A stretch of DNA of 64,000 bases from Glycomyces tritici (lineage in GTDB: Bacteria; Actinomycetota; Actinomycetes; Mycobacteriales; Micromonosporaceae): the NCBI RefSeq assembly GCF_030403505.1, contig NZ_JAUEMJ010000003.1, positions 248,001 to 312,000 on the forward strand, in the 5' to 3' direction. This document shows positions 59,706-64,000 of this stretch, piece by piece. A program made the translations under genes and the position numbers. The notes below the pieces were generated by a model. That model was not told the origin of the DNA. It made no database searches and worked only from the letters and a program-made list of their open reading frames with translations. Within the stretch, counting starts at the first letter, position 1; every line of letters starts with the position of its first letter.

Positions 59706-60688
59706 AGGGCCGCGCGCTCCTTCAGCGGTTCCCACCAGTCGCGGTTGTCGCGGTACCACTGCACGGTCTCGGCCAGGCCGGTCTTGAAGTCCTTCTTCGG
59801 CCGGTAGCCCAGCTCGGTGCTGATCTTGGTGCAGTCCACCGAGTAGCGGCGGTCGTGGCCCTTGCGGTCCTCGACGTACTCGACCGAGGTGTCCCAGTCG
59901 GCGCCGCAGGCGTCGAGCAGGAGCTCCGTGAGCTCCTTGTTGGAGAGCTCGGTGCCGCCGCCGATGTTGTAGACCTCGCCGGAGCGGCCCTTGGTGCGGA
60001 CCAGTTCGATGCCCTGGACGTGGTCGTCGATGTGGAGCCAGTCGCGGACGTTGGCGCCGTCGCCGTACAGCGGGACCTTCTTGCCGTCCAGCAGGTTCGT
60101 GACGAACAGCGGGATGACCTTCTCGGGGAAGTGGTGGTGCCCGTAGTTGTTCGAGCAGCGGGTGACGCGCACGTCGAGCCCGTGGGTGCGCTGGTAGGAC
60201 AGCGCGATGAGGTCCGAGGAGGCCTTCGCGGCCGAGTACGGCGAGTTCGGGGCGAGCGGGTCGGTCTCGGGCCAGGAGCCCTCGTCGATCGAGCCGTAGA
60301 CCTCGTCGGTGGAGATGTGCACGAACACCTTGACGCCGGCGCGGTGGGCGGCGTCGATGAGCGTGTGGGTGCCGACCACGTTGGTGCGCACGAACTCGGC
60401 GCCCCCGTCGATCGAACGGTCCACATGGGACTCGGCGGCGAAGTGGACGACCTGGTCGTGGTCGGCCATGAGCTTGGCGACCAGCTCGGCGTCGCAGATG
60501 TCGCCCTGGACGAAGGCGAATCCGGGGTGCTCCCGGACCTCGTCGAGGTTGGCCGGGTTGCCGGCGTAGGTCAGCAGGTCGAGCACCGTGACCGCGACGT
60601 CCCCGGGGCCCTCGGGGCCGAGGAGCGTGCGGACGTAGTGCGAGCCGATGAACCCGGCCCCGCCGGTCACGAGGATCTTCGTGGTCAT
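59702..60688 (-). CDS. rfbB: dTDP-glucose 4,6-dehydratase
   Basis: 328 aa, an extended SDR. VTGGAGFIGSHYVRTLL, FAAESHVDRSI, ISTDEVYG, the YSAAKASSD active site and RCSNNYGHHHFPEK are all typical of RmlB. The ATG at 60688 overlaps the rfbA stop (ATGA). Confidence 0.95.
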   Translation of the reverse strand: MTTKILVTGGAGFIGSHYVRTLLGPEGPGDVAVTVLDLLTYAGNPANLDEVREHPGFAFVQGDICDAELVAKLMADHDQVVHFAAESHVDRSIDGGAEFVRTNVVGTHTLIDAAHRAGVKVFVHISTDEVYGSIDEGSWPETDPLAPNSPYSAAKASSDLIALSYQRTHGLDVRVTRCSNNYGHHHFPEKVIPLFVTNLLDGKKVPLYGDGANVRDWLHIDDHVQGIELVRTKGRSGEVYNIGGGTELSNKELTELLLDACGADWDTSVEYVEDRKGHDRRYSVDCTKISTELGYRPKKDFKTGLAETVQWYRDNRDWWEPLKERAAL

Positions 60689-61752
60689 GAGGAAATCTGC
60701 ACCTTGCTGTAGTCGCCGATGACGAGCCGGTGGGCCGCGGGCACGCGCGGCGCCGGCGTGATCTCGGCGTTCCGTCCGATGAGCGAGGCCTCGATGCGGC
60801 GGACGCCGACGATCGAGGACTCCTTGAGCAGGATCGAGTACTCCACTTCGGCGTCCTCGATCCGGCAGTCGTCCGAGATGGACGTGAAGGGGCCGACATA
60901 GGCGTCGGTGACGACCGAGCCGGCGCCGATGATCGCCGGGCCGACGATGCGGCTGCCGGTGACCTTCGCGGTCTTGTGGATCTGGACGCGGCCGATGATC
61001 TCGCTGGTCTCGTCGATCTCACCGTCGAGCGAGGGCTCGAGGGTCTCGAGCACGGTCCGGTTGACCTCCAGCATGTCGGTGACGTTGCCGGTGTCCTTCC
61101 AGTAGCCGTGGATCGTGGTGGAGCGGACGTCGCGCTTCTGCTCGATGAGCCACTGGATGGCGTGGGTGATCTCGAGCTCCCCGCGCCAGGAGGGCTCGAT
61201 GGAGCGGACGGCCTCGTGGATCAGCGGGGTGAAGAGGTACACGCCGACGAGGGCGAGGTCGCTCTTGGGCTCCTTCGGCTTCTCCTCCAGGCCGACGACC
61301 TGGCCGGCGGCGTCGAGCTCGGCCACGCCGAACGAGCGCGGGTCGGAGACCTGCGTGAGGAGGATCTGCGCGTCGGGCTTCTCGGCGCGGAACTGGTCGA
61401 CCAGGCCCGAGATGCCGCCGACGATGAAGTTGTCGCCCAGGTACATGACGAAGTCGTCGTCGCCGAGGAAGTCCTTGGCGATGAGGACGGCGTGGGCCAG
61501 GCCGAGCGGGGCGTCCTGCGGGATGTAGGTCACCTTGATGCCCAGCTCAGAGCCGTCGCCGACGGCCTCGCGGATCTCCGCGGCGGTGTCGCCGACGATG
61601 ATGCCCACCTCGGTGATCCCGGCCTCCGCGATGGCCTCGAGGCCGTAGAACAGGACCGGCTTGTTGGCGACCGGGACCAGTTGCTTGGCGGAGGTGTGGG
61701 TGATCGGCCGCAGGCGCGTGCCGGCCCCACCGGAGAGTACGAGTGCCTTCAT
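60685..61752 (-). CDS. rfbA: Glucose-1-phosphate thymidylyltransferase, long form
   Basis: 355 aa. The N-terminal nucleotidyltransferase domain has LSGGAGTRLRPITHTSAKQL and EKPKEPKSDLALVGVY; a C-terminal beta-helix extension (IIGRVQIHKTAKVTGSRIVG) makes it the long RmlA type found in actinobacteria. It is the first gene of the rfbA-rfbB-rfbD unit, divergent from the GT2 at 61937. The ATG at 61752 is the family start; the frame upstream to 61914 is promoter sequence. Confidence 0.93.
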   Translation of the reverse strand: MKALVLSGGAGTRLRPITHTSAKQLVPVANKPVLFYGLEAIAEAGITEVGIIVGDTAAEIREAVGDGSELGIKVTYIPQDAPLGLAHAVLIAKDFLGDDDFVMYLGDNFIVGGISGLVDQFRAEKPDAQILLTQVSDPRSFGVAELDAAGQVVGLEEKPKEPKSDLALVGVYLFTPLIHEAVRSIEPSWRGELEITHAIQWLIEQKRDVRSTTIHGYWKDTGNVTDMLEVNRTVLETLEPSLDGEIDETSEIIGRVQIHKTAKVTGSRIVGPAIIGAGSVVTDAYVGPFTSISDDCRIEDAEVEYSILLKESSIVGVRRIEASLIGRNAEITPAPRVPAAHRLVIGDYSKVQISS

Positions 61753-61936
61753 GTGACACACCCTAACAGTTCGCCTTTCGGCCACCCGAAATTGCACGTC
61801 AGGCAGTTGACAGGGCTCACGCAGGCAGCATCGAACCTGATCGATCTCTGAGTTTCGAGCAACTCCTGGCGTCCCGCTCGCGTCTATTCTGGAGATTCGC
61901 TTTGCGCGGATCACTCGACTATCGCCGGGAAATCAA

Positions 61937-63538
61937 ATGGAATCACCACTGGTATCAGTGATCATCCCAGTCCACAACGCCATGCCCTACCTGCTGCAGT
62001 GCCTGCAGTCGGTGGTCGACCAGACCATCGGCACCGCCAAGCTGGAGGTGATCGCGGTCGACGACGGCTCGACCGACGGCAGCGGCGAAGCACTCGACGA
62101 GTTCGCCGCCGCGCACCCTGGCCTGGCGCGGATCGTCCACCAGGAGGCGTCGGGGACGCCGAGCGCCCCGCGCAACCTGGCGTTCGACATGGCCCGCGGC
62201 CGGTACGTGCAGGTGCTCGACGCCGACGACTACCTGGGGCCCGAGACGCTCAAGCGCTCAGTGGCCATGGCCGAGGCGAACGACTCCGACGTCGTCCTCC
62301 AGAAGATCGTGAGCGTCGGCGGGCGCACCGTCGCGGGCTCGATGTTCCACTACGACCAGCCGCGCGCCGACCTGTACTCCTCCCGCGTCTACTGGTCGCT
62401 CGGCGCCTGGAAGCTCTACCGGCGCGACCTGCTGGAGAAGCACCGCCTGCGGTTCCGCACCGACCGGCGCACCGGCGAGGACCGGCCCTTCGTGTTCCTC
62501 GCCTACTACCACGCCCGCAACATCTCCGTCATCGGCGACTACGACTGCTACTACATGGTGCAGCGCGACGACGGCGGGAATCTCACCACCGGCGGAATGC
62601 GCATTCCCGAAGGCCAGAAGTTCAACGGCGAGAGCCCGCTGGAGATGATGGCCCCCTTGGTGTGCGAGACCGTCGAGCCCGGCCCGAAGCAGGACTACCT
62701 GATGTCCCGGCACTGGGAGGTCGAGGGCGAGCGGGAGCTGGTCATCCTCCGCGGGCTGCGGTCGCGCGAGGAGCGGGAGGTGCGGCTGAAGATCTTCCAG
62801 GGGCTGCTCGAGCGCTACTACACCGAGGAGGCGGGGAAGGGGCTGCACGCCCACATCCGGCTCTGCTTCCACCTCGCGCGCCGCGGCGACCTGGACGAGG
62901 TGCTCGCCGCCCTCGACCTCGGCGAGGACGACGTGCCCCTGGTGGGACGCGACGGGCGGCTGTACGCGGTGCTCCCCGGGCACGAGGCCGAAGCCGGGAT
63001 CGGCGACGGCCCCTGGGTCGAGATCGGCGGCGAGGTCGGGCTGAGCCACTGGCTCGACGGCGTCGAGACCGACGGCAAGACGCTCCGCCTGCGCGGCACC
63101 GGCTGGCCCCGGCCCCTCCCGGCCGACCGCGTCGAACTGCGGCTCGAACTGCGCCACCGCGAGCAGGGGGTCGTGCGGCCCGTGGACCTCGACCACGTCA
63201 ACGGCCGGTTCACGACCGAGATCGACCTGCGGCGCGACCTCGGCCCGCTGGAGCAGGCCCTCGGCGTCTGGGACATCGACCTCGTCGCCTCGATCGGGGC
63301 GTTCGAGCGGCGCGCGCCGTTCGGCGCCTCGCTCGGCAAGCCCATGCGCGGCAACCCGTTCACCTGGGTCGTCCGGGCGCCGCGGCAGCGCCGCGCGCCG
63401 ATCATGATCCGCCCCCACCGCGTCCTCGGCAGCGGCCAGCTCGCCGTGAGCGTGCGCCGGCCCCTGACGCTGCGGGCGGTGCGCGAGGAGGTGCGTCGCG
63501 CCAAGCGCCACCTCAAGCGCCAGCGCGGCAAGAAGTAG
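61937..63538 (+). CDS. TarS-like GT2 glycosyltransferase, copy 3
   Basis: 533 aa, homologous over its whole length to copies 1 and 2 (SVIIPVHNAMPYLLQCLQSV, DDGSTDGSGE, DADDYLGPETLKRS, GEDRPFVFLAYYH, then linker and beta-rich C-terminus ending in a Lys/Arg tail). It lies alone, divergent from rfbA, with its own strong terminator. The ATG at 61937 has GGGA 7 bases upstream. Its nucleotide sequence is clearly more diverged than copies 1 and 2 are from each other. Confidence 0.82.
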   Translation: MESPLVSVIIPVHNAMPYLLQCLQSVVDQTIGTAKLEVIAVDDGSTDGSGEALDEFAAAHPGLARIVHQEASGTPSAPRNLAFDMARGRYVQVLDADDYLGPETLKRSVAMAEANDSDVVLQKIVSVGGRTVAGSMFHYDQPRADLYSSRVYWSLGAWKLYRRDLLEKHRLRFRTDRRTGEDRPFVFLAYYHARNISVIGDYDCYYMVQRDDGGNLTTGGMRIPEGQKFNGESPLEMMAPLVCETVEPGPKQDYLMSRHWEVEGERELVILRGLRSREEREVRLKIFQGLLERYYTEEAGKGLHAHIRLCFHLARRGDLDEVLAALDLGEDDVPLVGRDGRLYAVLPGHEAEAGIGDGPWVEIGGEVGLSHWLDGVETDGKTLRLRGTGWPRPLPADRVELRLELRHREQGVVRPVDLDHVNGRFTTEIDLRRDLGPLEQALGVWDIDLVASIGAFERRAPFGASLGKPMRGNPFTWVVRAPRQRRAPIMIRPHRVLGSGQLAVSVRRPLTLRAVREEVRRAKRHLKRQRGKK

Positions 63539-63540
63539 CG

Positions 63541-63582
63541 ACACGGAAGCCGGGGTGCCTCAGGGCACCCCGGCTTCCGTGT
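63541..63582. terminator. Very strong hairpin terminator after GT2 copy 3
   Basis: A perfect 19-bp stem (63541-63559 with 63564-63582), loop TCAG, 2 bp after the stop, with a convergent gene on the other side. Confidence 0.9.
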
Positions 63583-63589
63583 CAGCGCA

Positions 63590-64000
63590 CTACCGGTCGA
63601 GCATCCGCTTCAGGGTCCGCTTGGCGCGGCCGAGCACGCGCCGGTGCAGGGGGCGCTTCCTATTGGCGGCCTTGGGGCGCTGCACTGCCACGCCCAGCCC
63701 TGCGAGGGTCGCGATCTTCTCGGCGTCGTCGGTCGCGGGCCTGGCGTCCATCGTCCAACCGCCCATGCTCAACCGCACGATGAGCTCCCAGCGGCCTTCG
63801 GCGAGCGCGGTTCCGCCCACGGCCGCGGCGGGGTCGAGCACGGCGCGGCCGCGCGCGCGGATCCGGCACCGGTCCTCGCCGGTGGGGATCTCCTCGGGGC
63901 TGGGCTCGTACTCCTGGAAAAAGTCGGCGCCGCTCTCGGGGTCGCGCAGCACGAGGTCGGCCTTGACGTCCTTCAAGCGGACTTCGAGGTCCGCGCCGTT
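63590..64000 (-). CDS. TarS-like GT2 glycosyltransferase, C-terminal part (cut by window edge)
   Basis: The last 136 codons (plus stop) of a gene that starts beyond base 64000; the frame is open to the edge. WELIVRLSMGGWTMDARPA matches the VRISLSGWTKETRLG-type segment of the 650-aa GT2, and the Lys/Arg-rich C-terminus (RVLGRAKRTLKRMLDR) is typical of this group. The catalytic domain is not visible, so the call rests on the C-terminal domain only. Confidence 0.6.
   Translation of the reverse strand, partial: NGADLEVRLKDVKADLVLRDPESGADFFQEYEPSPEEIPTGEDRCRIRARGRAVLDPAAAVGGTALAEGRWELIVRLSMGGWTMDARPATDDAEKIATLAGLGVAVQRPKAANRKRPLHRRVLGRAKRTLKRMLDR

Noticed and set aside
1..64000. Prophage, integrated element or transposase
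   Set aside because: No integrase, transposase, phage structural gene or flanking tRNA/att repeats were seen; the surface-glycan region could still be horizontally variable.

Overview
The window is high-GC actinobacterial DNA: strongly GC-biased third codon positions, GTG/TTG starts, twin-arginine and Ala-rich exports, XRE/DUF397 pairs, BldC and bS22. The mix of GH6 cellulases with CebR-type operators, paired CE12 esterases and a large teichoic/teichuronic-type cell-wall locus suggests a soil or plant-associated filamentous actinomycete. Glycomycetales or a relative is plausible, but genus cannot be fixed from sequence alone. No tRNA, rRNA, CRISPR array, transposase or prophage gene was seen.

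Layout. 1-8.8 kb: plant-polysaccharide degradation, with two secreted rhamnogalacturonan-acetylesterase-like proteins sharing a LacI-type operator, a cysteine desulfhydrase with its Lrp regulator, a BldC-like protein, and two paralogous GH6 cellobiohydrolases (one with a CBM2) whose promoters have CebR-like boxes at identical spacing. 8.8-20.2 kb: an EmrB/QacA exporter with TetR, UbiD and UbiA enzymes of futalosine-type menaquinone synthesis, a VOC protein, a decapitated GntR regulator, an XRE/DUF397 pair, two small unknowns, an NmrA-like/TetR divergent pair and an unknown protein. 20.4-30.6 kb: housekeeping and membrane functions, namely an orphan nuoKLMN cluster, HtpX, DUF2516, bS22 with its HTH neighbour, a membrane-anchored zinc protease and proline dehydrogenase.

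30.8-64 kb: one long surface-polysaccharide region. It holds a five-gene, overlapping glycosyltransferase operon (36.0 to 30.8 kb, minus); a complete Wbp-type set for UDP-2,3-diacetamido-2,3-dideoxy-mannuronic acid split over two convergent units (wbpD-wbpI plus; wbpE-wbpB-wbpA-GT minus); two flanking genes (TIM-barrel isomerase, Cys-rich protein); a fused cytidylyltransferase/reductase of the CDP-ribitol type; two membrane-anchored CDP-polyol phosphotransferases; TDP-rhamnose synthesis (rfbA-rfbB-rfbD, rfbC); and at least six TarS-like GT2 enzymes (one interrupted by an in-frame TAG, one cut by the window edge). Together these look able to make a poly(ribitol-phosphate)-type wall polymer with variable glycosyl decoration and a diacetamido-uronic-acid glycan. 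The polymer structures are inferred, not shown.
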